Shown: piece after piece, positions 16,887 through 25,504 of the stretch | Layout of the letters: every line of letters begins with the position of its first letter | Position numbering within the stretch: the stretch's first letter is position 1 | Assembly (NCBI GenBank): GCA_963710865.1 | Contig: CAVQBR010000002.1 | Span: forward strand, 186,001 to 250,000 | Length of the DNA: 64,000 nt | Direction of reading: 5' to 3' | Source: PRDV01 sp963710865 | Lineage (GTDB): Bacteria > Babelota > Babeliae > Babelales > Babelaceae | Made by a program: the position numbers and the translations under genes | Notes under the pieces: model-generated | The model's input: the letters and a program-made list of their open reading frames with translations, nothing else | The model's database searches: none | Told to the model about the DNA's origin: nothing

Positions 16887-19856
16887 TTACTGAAGAGTAG
16901 GCAATGTGCGTGCCTCATTAATTCGACCCAAATACAGACTCATTTCATTGAGAGTAGCGCCAATCTGAGCGAGATCAATTCCTGCTTTATCTGCTTTTAG
17001 ATTTCTTTGATTTGCCTTAAGCAGTCCGTTCATCTGATTCAAAACTTTCTGAATCTTTTGCCAAGCCTTCATAAAGTGATCATATTCTGCAGAAGCATTA
17101 ATCCACTCATTCTTAAGATCATCTGCTAGATTAGCAATAGCTTGCAAATTCTGCGTGAAAGTCTTCAAGTTTGATACCTCAAATAACTTCTTCAGAGTAT
17201 TGGCTTGCCCGCTCACATCAGAGAGCGTGCCATTTTGTAACACTGAATCTAGTGCTTCATGCAATGCATTAAGCTCATCTACGATTTGTGGATTAACTTC
17301 GTAAGTTGTTTTAAGATTCTGAATGCTTCTGAAAATTTGTTTGTCCCCTTCGCCAAAAATCTTATTAGCGAAGACTACAAGCCCTCCTGCCGTCAGTAGT
17401 AGAGTTGCGCCAGCAATAACCTTATTTTTTGTAGTGAGAGAGAAGGCTCCAGCTTTCACTTTTTTCTTAGCTTCTCCTAGTTCTTCAACTCTTGGTCGGC
17501 CTTTTTCTATGCCAGCAACGCTAGCTTCTCTTTGAGCTGCTTCTCGAGCCTGCCTATCTCGTTCTTCTGTTTCTCTGGCTCTTGCTTCCTCAGCTTCTCT
17601 TTGAGCTGCTTCTCGAGCCTGCCTATCTCGTTCTTCTGTTTCTCTGGCTCTTGCTTCTTCAGCTTGTCTTTGAGCTGCTTCTCGAGCCTGCCTATCTCGT
17701 TCTTCTGTTTCTCTGGCTCTTGCTTCCTCAGCTTCTCCTTGAGCTGCTTCTCGAGCCTGCCTATCTCGTTCTTGCGTTTCTCTGGCTTTTGCTTCTTCAG
17801 CCTGTCTTTGAGCTGCTTCTCGAGCCTGCCTATCTCGTTCTTGCGTTTCTCTGGCTTTTGCTTCTTCAGCCTGTCTTTGGGCTGCTTCTCGAGCCTGCCT
17901 GTCTCGTTCTTGCGTTTCTCTGGCTTTTGCTTCTTCAGCCTGTCTTTGAGCTGCTTCTCGAGCCTGCCTGTCTCGTTCTTGCGTTTCTCTGGCTTTTGCT
18001 TCTTCAGCCTGTCTTTGAGCTGCTTCTCTAGCCTGCCTATCTCGTTCTTGCGTTTCTCTGGCTCTTGCTTCTTCAGCCTGTCTTTGAGCTGCTTCTCTAG
18101 CCTGCCTATCTTGTTCTTCTGTTTCTCTGGCTCTTGCTTCCTCAGCTTCTCTTTGAGCTGCTTCTCGAGCCTGCCTATCTCGTTCTTCTGTTTCTCTGGC
18201 TCTTGCTTCCTCAGCCTGTCTTTGAGCTGCTTCTCGAACCTGCCTGTCTCGTTCTTGCGTTTCTCTGGCTTTTGCTTCTTCAGCCTGTCTTTGAGCTGCT
18301 TCTCTAGCTTGCCTATCTCGTTCTTGCGTTTCTCTGGCTTTTGCTTCTTCAGCCTGTCTTTGAGCTGCTTCTCTAGCCTGCCTATCTCGTTCTTGCGTTT
18401 CTCTGGCTTTTGCTTCTTCAGCCTGTCTTTGAGCTGCTTCTCGAACCTGCCTGTCTCGTTCTTGCGTTTCTCTGGCTTTTGCTTCTTCAGCCTGTCTTTG
18501 AGCTGCTTCTCTAGCTTGCCTATCTCGTTCTTGCGTTTCTCTGGCTTTTGCTTCTTCAGCCTGTCTTTGAGCTGCTTCTCTAGCCTGCCTGTCTCGTTCT
18601 TGCGTTTCTCTGGCTTTTGCTTCTTCAGCCTGTCTTTGAGCTGCTTCTCTAGCTTGCCTATCTCGTTCTTCTGTTTCTCTGGCTCTTGCTTCTTCAGCTT
18701 GTCTTTGAGCTGCTTCTCTAGCCTGCCTATCTCGTTCTTGCGTTTCTCTGGCTCTTGCTTCTTCAGCCTGTCTTTGAGCTGCTTCTCTAGCTTGCCTATC
18801 TCGTTCTTGCGTTTCTCTGGCTTTTGCTTCTTCAGCCTGTCTTTGAGCTGCTTCTCTAGCTTGCCTATCTCGTTCTTCTGTTTCTCTGGCTCTTGCTTCT
18901 TCAGCTTGTCTTTGAGCTGCTTCTCTAGCCTGCCTATCTCGTTCTTGCGTTTCTCTGGCTCTTGCTTCTTCAGCTCTTGATATCTCAGCTCGCCTTTCTC
19001 GTCTTGCCCGATTTAGACTATCTTGTTCTGCTCGTTTGGCTTGCAATTGTTGTATTAGTACAACCGCCTCTTGAAGGTCAGCGTTGATTTCTGCTAACTC
19101 GAAACTATCTTCGTCTATTACTTGCGCAACGCTATCTTTGTTCTTTGGAAAAATCAAAGCAAGCAATCTTGAGCTTAAGGGGTTATGTTTATAAACTTTA
19201 CTCAAAATACCTTGTACCTTTTTCGCTTGGGCTTCTTTGATTATATGGAATATTCGGAGGGCTTCATCTAGTTTAATTTGCGTATCTGTCTCATCTACTG
19301 ACTTCAGAGGATCTTCTAATATGGGATCGGCCGCTGCTCCATTGATTAGTACATGAGTTTCAACAGTGGCACTTTGTGTTTCTTTTAAATCTATTGAATT
19401 GGCTAGATTTTGTATAAGACTTGCTGTTAGATGCCTAAAGTGACCCGAATCTGCTATTATTGCTGCTGCATCAGCAGGGACCAAACTTTGATGAGGAGAT
19501 GCTAAATTTCGCAAGCGTCTAGTTTCAGCTTCAAATGTTGTAAGTTCCCTCTCTACACCCGCAAGTCGCTGAGCTTTTGATACTCGAACTTCGGGGGATT
19601 TTGGAATGATTGTAGAATGTACGTTTTCAAGAAAGGTTGCCTGTTCCTCTCTAACTTCTGTTTCTAGCTGTGCAATCTCCGCTTTCATAATGTACAAACT
19701 TGCTTCAGCTTCTAAAGCAAGCAATTCTCTTTGCAGCTGTTGCAACTGTTGCAGTTCCCGAGTCTCAATTTCGCTATCGACTAATTCAGCAGAATATATC
19801 GTAGTTGTTGACAATATTCCAACAAATAAAGTGATTGAGAGAGTGATATTGAACAT
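16887..19856 (-). CDS. Long repetitive charged-helix protein with signal peptide and C-terminal membrane segment
   Basis: 989 residues. Residues 1-22 are a signal peptide (MFNITLSITLFVGILSTTTI). Residues 23-290 are helical and rich in Glu and Gln (QQLQQLQRELLALEAEA). About residues 294-776 are 21 tandem copies of a 23-residue unit, typically AKARETQERDRQAREAAQRQ plus AEE. A probable transmembrane helix follows at about 809-828 (IAGATLLLTAGGLVVFA), then a helical tail of 160 residues. The repeat has alternating acidic and basic residues and a 23-residue period that does not fit heptads, so it may be a long single alpha-helix of about 70 nm (inferred from 0.15 nm per residue). Comparable charged helices occur in TolA and surface proteins. 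Function unknown. Confidence 0.75.
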   Translation of the reverse strand: MFNITLSITLFVGILSTTTIYSAELVDSEIETRELQQLQQLQRELLALEAEASLYIMKAEIAQLETEVREEQATFLENVHSTIIPKSPEVRVSKAQRLAGVERELTTFEAETRRLRNLASPHQSLVPADAAAIIADSGHFRHLTASLIQNLANSIDLKETQSATVETHVLINGAAADPILEDPLKSVDETDTQIKLDEALRIFHIIKEAQAKKVQGILSKVYKHNPLSSRLLALIFPKNKDSVAQVIDEDSFELAEINADLQEAVVLIQQLQAKRAEQDSLNRARRERRAEISRAEEARARETQERDRQAREAAQRQAEEARARETEERDRQAREAAQRQAEEAKARETQERDRQAREAAQRQAEEARARETQERDRQAREAAQRQAEEARARETEERDRQAREAAQRQAEEAKARETQERDRQAREAAQRQAEEAKARETQERDRQAREAAQRQAEEAKARETQERDRQVREAAQRQAEEAKARETQERDRQAREAAQRQAEEAKARETQERDRQAREAAQRQAEEAKARETQERDRQVREAAQRQAEEARARETEERDRQAREAAQREAEEARARETEEQDRQAREAAQRQAEEARARETQERDRQAREAAQRQAEEAKARETQERDRQAREAAQRQAEEAKARETQERDRQAREAAQRQAEEAKARETQERDRQAREAAQRQAEEAKARETQERDRQAREAAQGEAEEARARETEERDRQAREAAQRQAEEARARETEERDRQAREAAQREAEEARARETEERDRQAREAAQREASVAGIEKGRPRVEELGEAKKKVKAGAFSLTTKNKVIAGATLLLTAGGLVVFANKIFGEGDKQIFRSIQNLKTTYEVNPQIVDELNALHEALDSVLQNGTLSDVSGQANTLKKLFEVSNLKTFTQNLQAIANLADDLKNEWINASAEYDHFMKAWQKIQKVLNQMNGLLKANQRNLKADKAGIDLAQIGATLNEMSLYLGRINEARTLPTLQ
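17527..18975 (-). repeat. 21 tandem copies of a 69-bp unit inside the 989-residue protein gene
   Basis: The unit is 69 bp and the array is almost gap-free. Units fall into two main forms, R...E (ARARETEE) and K...Q (AKARETQE), with rare variants such as EEQ for EER, DRQVRE for DRQARE and QGEAEE for QRQAEE. Variants recur in blocks (for example K-Q units 6-11 and 15-18), as expected from duplication of several units at once by slippage or unequal recombination. Confidence 0.95.
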
Positions 19857-20213
19857 AATTTCCTGGTGAATAATTTACAGATAACTGCCAAAAGCAGCTT
19901 GCCACAAAAATCACTTTGTGTCTATATTTTTTTATTGCAGTTGTTGAATAAGAAGAAATACCCGCTATTTTAAAGCAAGCAGCAAGTCATCTAGTACCGA
20001 ATACATCCGATCGCTAACCGGTGAAAGAAATGTCATTTGAAGTGACGTCCTCTTGATTAAAGTATTCATGAAAAGTGGCCATAGGTATGCAAATTGTTTC
20101 CGCAAAGGAGTCTAGGAACAAGGATGATCTTTCGAAATCGTTTTTCAAGTGCACATTTATAACCCAACCGCTACGTCTGCTCGATGATGAGTATTTTTAT
20201 CTAAGTGTTGCGC
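19857..20213. other. Intergenic stretch upstream of the repetitive gene and beside the IS21 element
   Basis: No gene is supported. A 67-codon frame at 20075 runs into the insertion element and has no recognisable motif. Joining the two flanks of the element does not restore a recognisable gene. Confidence 0.4.
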
Positions 20214-20228
20214 TACTACCTTATAGGT

Positions 20229-20274
20229 GGTCAATTAACTTTAACGGTCGCGGTCAATTAAGTTTAGCGCTTTT
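20229..20274 (+). repeat. IS21 left terminal repeat with two internal motif copies
   Basis: Two copies of GGTCAATTAA(C/G)TTTA (starting at 20229 and 20252) separated by ACGGTCGC, followed by GCGCTTTT. The same arrangement is inverted at the right end. IS21-family ends are known to hold multiple transposase-binding repeats. Confidence 0.8.
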
Positions 20275-20381
20275 ATGAAGAATCAGAGTTCATCAATTGC
20301 TCCTGGTTATTTTAATATGTTTTCAGTCATAATACTATTAATTTCACTAAGTCTTTTTCTTTTAGCCTTAATCAGCGTAGC

Positions 20382-21134
20382 TTATGGCTTCACCTTACTT
20401 ATCTTTGCTGCGCTTCTGAAGCTCGGTTCATTTATATTTATAATTGATGCATGATGTACAAGTCTGTCTATAGCAGCAACTGCCATTGTACTGTCGGGAA
20501 AGATCGTATCCCAAGTTCCAAAGGCTTGGTTCGATGTTATGAGAATGCTCTTCGACTCATATCGATCTCCAATTAGTTCAAACAAGACACTTGTTTCTGC
20601 TTCATTTTTCTTCACATAGCCAAAGTCATCAAGAATGATCAGATCAAACTTTTCTAGCTTTTCTAAAGCGTCCGAGAGCTTGTTTTCAAGGTACGCCAAT
20701 TGCAGCTTTTGAACAAGAGCTGTAGTTCGAATAAAGAAGACACGTTTGCCAAGCTCAATAAGCCTTCTGCCAATTGCTGCTGCTAGATGAGTCTTGCCAG
20801 TTCCGCTTGGTCCAAAGAGCATGAGATTGCGAGCTTGGGTAACCCATTGAGTGTCTTCTGCAAAAGAGCTTATCTGAGCGCCAGTTATTGAGGTAAGATT
20901 TGCAAAGCTGAAGGTATCAAGAGTCTTGTTTAGTGGCATCTTCGCCTCGACTAGATGTCTTTCTATTCGCTTTGAATCTCGTGTTGCGAGCTCCATGTCG
21001 CAGAGCGTGCCTAAGTATTGAGGGTAACCCCAACGTTCTTTCACAGCTTGTTTTGAGACATCTTGCCAACAGGAGTTCATAGTGTTTAAGCGCAGTTTTT
21101 TTAGTAATAGTGGAACAGTTTCTTTGGTAATCAT
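20382..21134 (-). CDS. istB: IS21-family transposition ATPase IstB
   Basis: 250 residues. DnaC/IstB-type AAA+ helper ATPase that assembles on DNA and directs IstA to the target. Walker A is GPSGTGKT near residues 108-115, Walker B is DLIILDDFGYV, and sensor-type SILITSNQAFGTWD follows; the C-terminus RLVHHASIININEPSFR is a standard IstB ending. Its start overlaps the istA stop (ATGA), so translation is coupled. Full length, no visible damage. Confidence 0.93.
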   Translation of the reverse strand: MITKETVPLLLKKLRLNTMNSCWQDVSKQAVKERWGYPQYLGTLCDMELATRDSKRIERHLVEAKMPLNKTLDTFSFANLTSITGAQISSFAEDTQWVTQARNLMLFGPSGTGKTHLAAAIGRRLIELGKRVFFIRTTALVQKLQLAYLENKLSDALEKLEKFDLIILDDFGYVKKNEAETSVLFELIGDRYESKSILITSNQAFGTWDTIFPDSTMAVAAIDRLVHHASIININEPSFRSAAKISKVKP

Positions 21135-22660
21135 TCTTGTCCTTTAAAGCCAGGAATTAGCTCATTGAATCGATTAATGTGAATTTCAGGAATAACGATA
21201 TCAGGTACTTTTGTTGCTTGAGATTTGAACATGCTTTGCAGGCTGCTCAGTTTAAGTTCTGTCCCATGTTTTATGCGATCAAGAATCTCAATCGAAAGCT
21301 CCTCTTGGCAATTTTGAATATAGGCTAGATGCAGTATCCCAACGATGAATCGCGCAGCTTCTCGCAGATTCATCGTACTTTTAATATGCTCCCAAATCTT
21401 CTTATAGCTCTCTGTAGGCAAAAGATAGTCGCGATATGCGTATCCAGGGAATGCTCCTGGTTTTTTTGCTAGCCACTCAATAACATGTCTATAATCTATA
21501 TTGTGAGCCCGCTTCCCTTTTTGAGGAATAGGCATACGCGTCAGAGTAATAACATGTGTAGCGCCAAGGTAGCATTCAAGCTTATCATCATACAGCTTGA
21601 TATGGAGCACCTTACCAATCAGCTTGTTAGGAACAGAATAAATCACTCTCCTAACAACAATCACACTTGACGATGCTACTACCGCAGTGACATCATCATA
21701 CTCAATTGCTCGACCTTCAGGCAAAGGTCTCAAATGAGCTCGTTCAATAGCAATTTTGCTTGCATTCTTAAGATTGAGCTTTGCTGCCACACCTTTAACA
21801 AATGCCCGGTACTGCTCATATGAATCAAAGTTAATACTATCTCTTTTTATGAGCTCACTCTTTAACCGGTCTTTAAAGTGTCTATGAGATGACTCAATAG
21901 CTCCATTTTCATGACCTTTTCCTACATTATTACGTGTTGGCCTTACGCTATAATGGGCATAAAGTGCATTCATTCTTAGTGTAAGATCCTCTTGTGCACC
22001 ATCCACCCGATTTTTAAACACCAATGAAAGATTGTCAGTCCTATGCTCTTCCGGAACTCCCCCAAGATCATGCCAGGCATCCTGAAGCCCTTTAGACATA
22101 ACCACAAACCGTTCTCCTGTACCCCTAGAAACATCTACAAAGCGATACCCAGAAAACTGCAATCTATAATGAAAGATCTTATGTTCAAAAGGTTCACCAG
22201 CTATAGTCACTTTCATTTTTCGATCTTTAAACTTAATCAAGGTGAAATCAGATATTCCAGATTTGCCTGGCTGAGGTTTGGTTTGAGGAAACATTATCTC
22301 TTTGCCTTTTCCTTCGAGTAGTTTGTACTTTGCAATCCTTCGCCGGAATGTACGCATCTGTACCTCATTAAATTCGCCCGGATATTCCTCCTGCAGCATC
22401 TCAAAAATATGTGAGGCTATGGTGATTCCTCTTTCAAGAAGAGGTATCACAAAAGATTGCATAACCGTTTCAAATCTATCTTCTCGCGTCGGCTTTCCTT
22501 CACGTTGCTTTCTCTTTTTGTTTCTCCTTGCATGTGCAATATTACGACCACTGCTTTCCGCGATCCCAGCTTTCAGTGCTGCCATTCTTTTAGGCATACC
22601 GTTTTCAATATTTTCCATATAGTCATTTACCTGTTTGTCAGTTATTCTTTTTCCTGGCAT
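21131..22660 (-). CDS. istA: IS21-family transposase IstA
   Basis: 509 residues. Carries an N-terminal helix-turn-helix region (ITDKQVNDYMENIENGMPKR, then AALKAGIAESSGRNIA) and an RNase H-fold DDE integrase core: FVDVSRGTGERFVVMS, then HRTDNLSLVFKN with the second Asp, then NNVGKGHENGAIESSHRHFK with the Glu. The C-terminal beta region (VIYSVPNKLIGKVLHIKLYD) is also typical. Catalyses cut-and-paste or replicative transposition together with IstB. The first codon lies close to the right terminal repeat, as expected. Confidence 0.93.
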   Translation of the reverse strand: MPGKRITDKQVNDYMENIENGMPKRMAALKAGIAESSGRNIAHARRNKKRKQREGKPTREDRFETVMQSFVIPLLERGITIASHIFEMLQEEYPGEFNEVQMRTFRRRIAKYKLLEGKGKEIMFPQTKPQPGKSGISDFTLIKFKDRKMKVTIAGEPFEHKIFHYRLQFSGYRFVDVSRGTGERFVVMSKGLQDAWHDLGGVPEEHRTDNLSLVFKNRVDGAQEDLTLRMNALYAHYSVRPTRNNVGKGHENGAIESSHRHFKDRLKSELIKRDSINFDSYEQYRAFVKGVAAKLNLKNASKIAIERAHLRPLPEGRAIEYDDVTAVVASSSVIVVRRVIYSVPNKLIGKVLHIKLYDDKLECYLGATHVITLTRMPIPQKGKRAHNIDYRHVIEWLAKKPGAFPGYAYRDYLLPTESYKKIWEHIKSTMNLREAARFIVGILHLAYIQNCQEELSIEILDRIKHGTELKLSSLQSMFKSQATKVPDIVIPEIHINRFNELIPGFKGQE

Positions 22661-22732
22661 GAGTTTCCCTTGGATTTTGTAGTTGAGTTACAAACTTCGT
22701 TGGCTTGCTCATGCCATCATACTTTTTAATTT

Positions 22733-22778
22733 AAAAGCGCTAAAGATAATTGACCATCACCGTTAAAGATAATTGACC
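22733..22778 (-). repeat. IS21 right terminal repeat with two internal motif copies
   Basis: Read on the minus strand: GGTCAATTATCTTTA twice, separated by ACGGTGAT, followed by GCGCTTTT. It matches the left end at nearly all positions of the two motif copies and the GCGCTTTT block. Confidence 0.8.
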
Positions 22779-22783
22779 GTTTA

Positions 22784-23031
22784 TACTACCTCGAGCAATC
22801 GGTTCAAGTCCCTCACAATCAACAGCTACCATACAGCATTACTATTATTTTTGAATTACTCTCGCTAATTCCTCTAGACTCCGTAATTGGAGAGCATTAT
22901 TTAGCAGAACTATGCGCTTCAACTACACAAAAAATCTCCGCCTTAAGAAACAGAGCCTCTGAATCATAGCGCACTTCTCTTTTGTCTCTTGTTGTCATGC
23001 GAACACCCCCGTCTTTTTAAGAGCAGCACTG
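22784..23031. other. Intergenic stretch right of the IS21 element
   Basis: About 250 bases without a supported gene. Its end has a partial forerunner of the terminator stem: CCCCC-G-TCTTTTTAAGAGCAGC at about 23006-23027 resembles CCCCCTCTTTTTAAGAGTAGC at 23040-23060. Confidence 0.35.
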
Positions 23032-23084
23032 AAAAACAGCCCCCTCTTTTTAAGAGTAGCCTTTAAAAAGAGGGGGCTGTTTTT
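23032..23084. terminator. Strong perfect hairpin, bidirectional terminator
   Basis: A perfect 22-bp stem (23032-23053 with 23063-23084) and a 9-base loop. The stem core is CAGCCCCCTC paired with GAGGGGGCTG, with A-runs at the left and T-runs at the right foot, so it can terminate transcription in both directions. Its right foot overlaps the -35 box of the promoter of the next gene. Confidence 0.75.
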
Positions 23085-23112
23085 TGACAATTTTTACACG
23101 ATATGATTTAAT
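23084..23112 (+). promoter_or_regulatory. Predicted sigma-70 promoter of the DUF4143 ATPase gene
   Basis: TTGACA (23084-23089), 17 bases, TTTAAT (23107-23112). This is the best match to consensus that I noticed in the window. The TSS would lie about 18 bases before the ATG. Confidence 0.6.
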
Positions 23113-23136
23113 GTATTTATTAATAAGGAGCTTTAG

Positions 23137-24486
23137 ATGAAACGCACCTGTATCTCTTTTCTGAAAGAATGGCTTGATTCACCCACACGCAAACCCTTGG
23201 TAATACGAGGTGCACGGCAAGTTGGAAAGACCTATCTCGTTCGCCAATTTGCTAAAGATCAACAGCGCACTTTATTCGAGGTTAACCTAGAAAAAGAGAC
23301 ACAGCTTGCTCTTCTTTTACAATCAAATAATCCCGACCAAATGCTTTTAAACCTGAGCGCTGTATTTGAACAAGACATCGATCCGCAAAACTGCATACTC
23401 TTTTTCGACGAAATCCAAGCAGCACCAGAATTGCTCGCAAAGCTGAGATGGTTTGCTGAAGATATGCCGCACTTAGCCATTATCGCAGCTGGCTCTCTAC
23501 TTGAATTTGCATTAGAAGATCATACTTTCAGCATGCCTGTAGGCCGCATACAGTATATGCATCTGGAACCTCTATCTTTTGTTGAGTTTTTGCAGGCGCA
23601 GAATAAAAAACAGTTACTTGAGTATTTCGGTTCATATAGGTGGGACAGCGAGGTACCTCTCGTTATTCATGAGAAGGCGATGGCACTTTTTAAAGAATAT
23701 CTCATCGTAGGAGGAATGCCCGCTGCTGTCTCTCATTGGGCACAAAATCGCTCTTTGAAAGCAATCCACCAAATACATCACGATCTACTTGCAACGTATC
23801 GAGATGACTTCTCAAAGTACAGCGGCAGAATCGCAACCCAGCGGCTCGATGAAACTCTCATGGCGGTTCCTCGCTTTCTCGGGCAAAAGCTTTTCTACAG
23901 TAGAGTTAATCCTTCGGGACAAAGCATAAAACATGCCTTAGACCTACTTTGCAAAGCCCGTCTTTGTCATCGAGTGCGAAGTACCGTAGCGAATGGATTA
24001 CCACTCGGCGCTGAACTGCAAGAGCGATACTCAAAGGTAATTCATCTAGATGTAGGATTATGTTCAAAGGCCCTTGGTCTTTCTTTAGATCAGTTAGTTA
24101 TGATTCATGAGCTTAATCTCATCAACAAAGGGGGGATTGCCGAGCAAGTTGTAGGTCAGCTACTCAGAACAAGAGCACCAGTCTACGTAGAGCCATCATT
24201 ATATTATTGGAACAGAACTGAAAAAGGAGCATCCGCAGAAGTTGACTACCTCATTGACCATAAGACTACCATCATTCCTATTGAGGTAAAAGCAGGCAGC
24301 ACAGGAACACTCAAGTCACTCCATCTTTTTATGAAGTTAAAACAGTTAGGCACAGCTGTACGAATTAATTCAGGGCCACCACAACGTACGAATATCCAGA
24401 TAAAAGATGGCGACAGCACTTATGACTATACGTTACTTTCGCTGCCCTTTTATTTAATAGGCGAGCTCACGCGATTGCTCGATTAA
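23137..24486 (+). CDS. AAA-family ATPase with DUF4143 domain
   Basis: 449 residues. Walker A is GARQVGKT (residues 25-32), Walker B is CILFFDEIQAAPE near residue 88, and sensor 1 is AIIAAGSLLEF. The C-terminal domain ends with AEVDYLIDHKTTIIPIEVKAG, the D...ExK pattern of PD-(D/E)XK folds. It is only distantly similar to the ATPase at 8002 and belongs to the longer subfamily with the FDEIQ motif. AAGGAG precedes the ATG and a near-consensus promoter lies upstream, isolated by a strong terminator, so it looks like a stand-alone unit. These genes are typical of mobile accessory DNA; their role is not established. Confidence 0.86.
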   Translation: MKRTCISFLKEWLDSPTRKPLVIRGARQVGKTYLVRQFAKDQQRTLFEVNLEKETQLALLLQSNNPDQMLLNLSAVFEQDIDPQNCILFFDEIQAAPELLAKLRWFAEDMPHLAIIAAGSLLEFALEDHTFSMPVGRIQYMHLEPLSFVEFLQAQNKKQLLEYFGSYRWDSEVPLVIHEKAMALFKEYLIVGGMPAAVSHWAQNRSLKAIHQIHHDLLATYRDDFSKYSGRIATQRLDETLMAVPRFLGQKLFYSRVNPSGQSIKHALDLLCKARLCHRVRSTVANGLPLGAELQERYSKVIHLDVGLCSKALGLSLDQLVMIHELNLINKGGIAEQVVGQLLRTRAPVYVEPSLYYWNRTEKGASAEVDYLIDHKTTIIPIEVKAGSTGTLKSLHLFMKLKQLGTAVRINSGPPQRTNIQIKDGDSTYDYTLLSLPFYLIGELTRLLD

Positions 24487-24601
24487 CTTCGCATCTGTTA
24501 AAAATGCGTCTGCGATTATAACGCTAAGGTTAGTATCATTCGACTCCCCTACCAAGGATAGGTAGGCACTCGATGAAGGAAGGTTTAGCCTGGGGCGTAG
24601 A

Positions 24602-25360
24602 TCACTTTTGTTTGAGCCACCTCTCGATATATCCCTCAAAAATCGCTTCCAGCTCACTCGACTTCTTGTTCTCTTCAATCGCCAACAACTTCAAAGCACC
24701 ATCCTCTATATGCGCATAGCCAATCACCTCTATCCCCTGTTGTAGCACAAAGTGAACATGCCTTTGGTCAGAGGGATCGGTCATAACGGCTCCAAGTTTT
24801 TGGGCAGTCTCCCATTCGATGAGATGCTCACAGCGTGTAAACCTCAGTCCCTGAAAGCCAGTGGCTTTAAGAACACGTCGAATAAATGCATCTTTCTTGA
24901 GGGTATAGCCTGCAAAAAAGGTCCCCTGCTTTGTGTAGTTACGCTCGTCTTGCAGGAGTTCTTTCTTGAGAGCAGCATAGGCATCACGTTCATCAGGGTG
25001 GGTACGAAGATAGTCTCGAAATGCGAGGGCGACGGCAATCTCAGGATGTCCCTCCTCATGAACATGGAGATTCACAGACAGCTCACCCCTCTTGGTAAAG
25101 CCATATTTAAAAGGTACATTCCACTCGCCTTTATAGGTAAAACCTGCATTCTCCAGGGGCTTGATAGTACCAGGGCCACTCTTAACCACAGCACAGATAT
25201 CAATCGTAGGCTTAGCCGCCAAGCCGGGCACCGAGGTTGACCCGACGTGATGTAACGCGACACAATGAGCTCCAAGAGCATTTTGAATGAGCAAGGCCTG
25301 AGCTTCAAACATCTTTGGCCAGGCGGGGTTGTAAGGGGAAAAAGCAATGTGTTTGGTCAT
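24602..25360 (-). CDS. GrpB/UPF0157-family protein fused to a GNAT-like domain
   Basis: 252 residues from the ATG at 25360 (GAGGAG four bases upstream). Residues 1-160 are GrpB/UPF0157, a nucleotidyltransferase-like fold, with HHVGSTSVPGLAAKPTIDI (37-55) and the E-x-N-LHVHEEGHPE block. Residues 168-252 resemble the C-terminal half of a GNAT acetyltransferase (HVHFVLQQGIEVIGYAHIE), but the usual acetyl-CoA loop (Q/R-xx-G-x-G/A) is not visible, so that half may be inactive. Substrates unknown. GrpB-GNAT fusions are known in bacteria; this one appears shortened. Confidence 0.75.
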   Translation of the reverse strand: MTKHIAFSPYNPAWPKMFEAQALLIQNALGAHCVALHHVGSTSVPGLAAKPTIDICAVVKSGPGTIKPLENAGFTYKGEWNVPFKYGFTKRGELSVNLHVHEEGHPEIAVALAFRDYLRTHPDERDAYAALKKELLQDERNYTKQGTFFAGYTLKKDAFIRRVLKATGFQGLRFTRCEHLIEWETAQKLGAVMTDPSDQRHVHFVLQQGIEVIGYAHIEDGALKLLAIEENKKSSELEAIFEGYIERWLKQK

Positions 25361-25504
25361 GCGGCTCCTCAATTTTACCTAATAACGATCTAATGCCAAG
25401 ATTGCAGTCTCTCTAGTAGCTTAGTGTAGTAAGATTTCGATCTGGTCTTCAGCAAACGTGGCTGTAGATCCCACTCTAAATGCTTACTTAACGTGAGTTC
25501 GACA

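Larger units (their letters stand above)
20222..22783 (-). mobile_element. IS21-family insertion sequence (complete, istA-istB)
   Basis: About 2.56 kb containing istA and istB in the usual overlapping order, bounded by imperfect terminal inverted repeats (20229-20274 and 22733-22778). The octamer TACTACCT occurs at 20214-20221 and at 22784-22791, immediately outside the element, and is a candidate target-site duplication; IS21 elements are known to make 4-8 bp duplications. The repeats start at slightly different distances from the two octamers (7 and 5 bases), so the exact ends may be off by two bases. Both genes look intact, so the copy may be active. Confidence 0.88.

Noticed and set aside
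17527..18975. CRISPR-like array
   Set aside because: The repeats are contiguous, 69 bp, coding, and have no unique spacers.
17532..18980. 482-codon open frame antisense to the repeat array
   Set aside because: The array unit is 69 bp, a multiple of three, so an antisense frame without stops in one unit stays open through all units. The product would be a repetitive Ser/Phe/Cys-rich chain with no ribosome-binding site.
22795..22825. tRNA T-arm-like sequence (GGTTCAAGTCC) right of the IS21 element
   Set aside because: The flanking bases do not pair as a T-stem and no acceptor or anticodon arm is present, so a tRNA insertion site is not supported.
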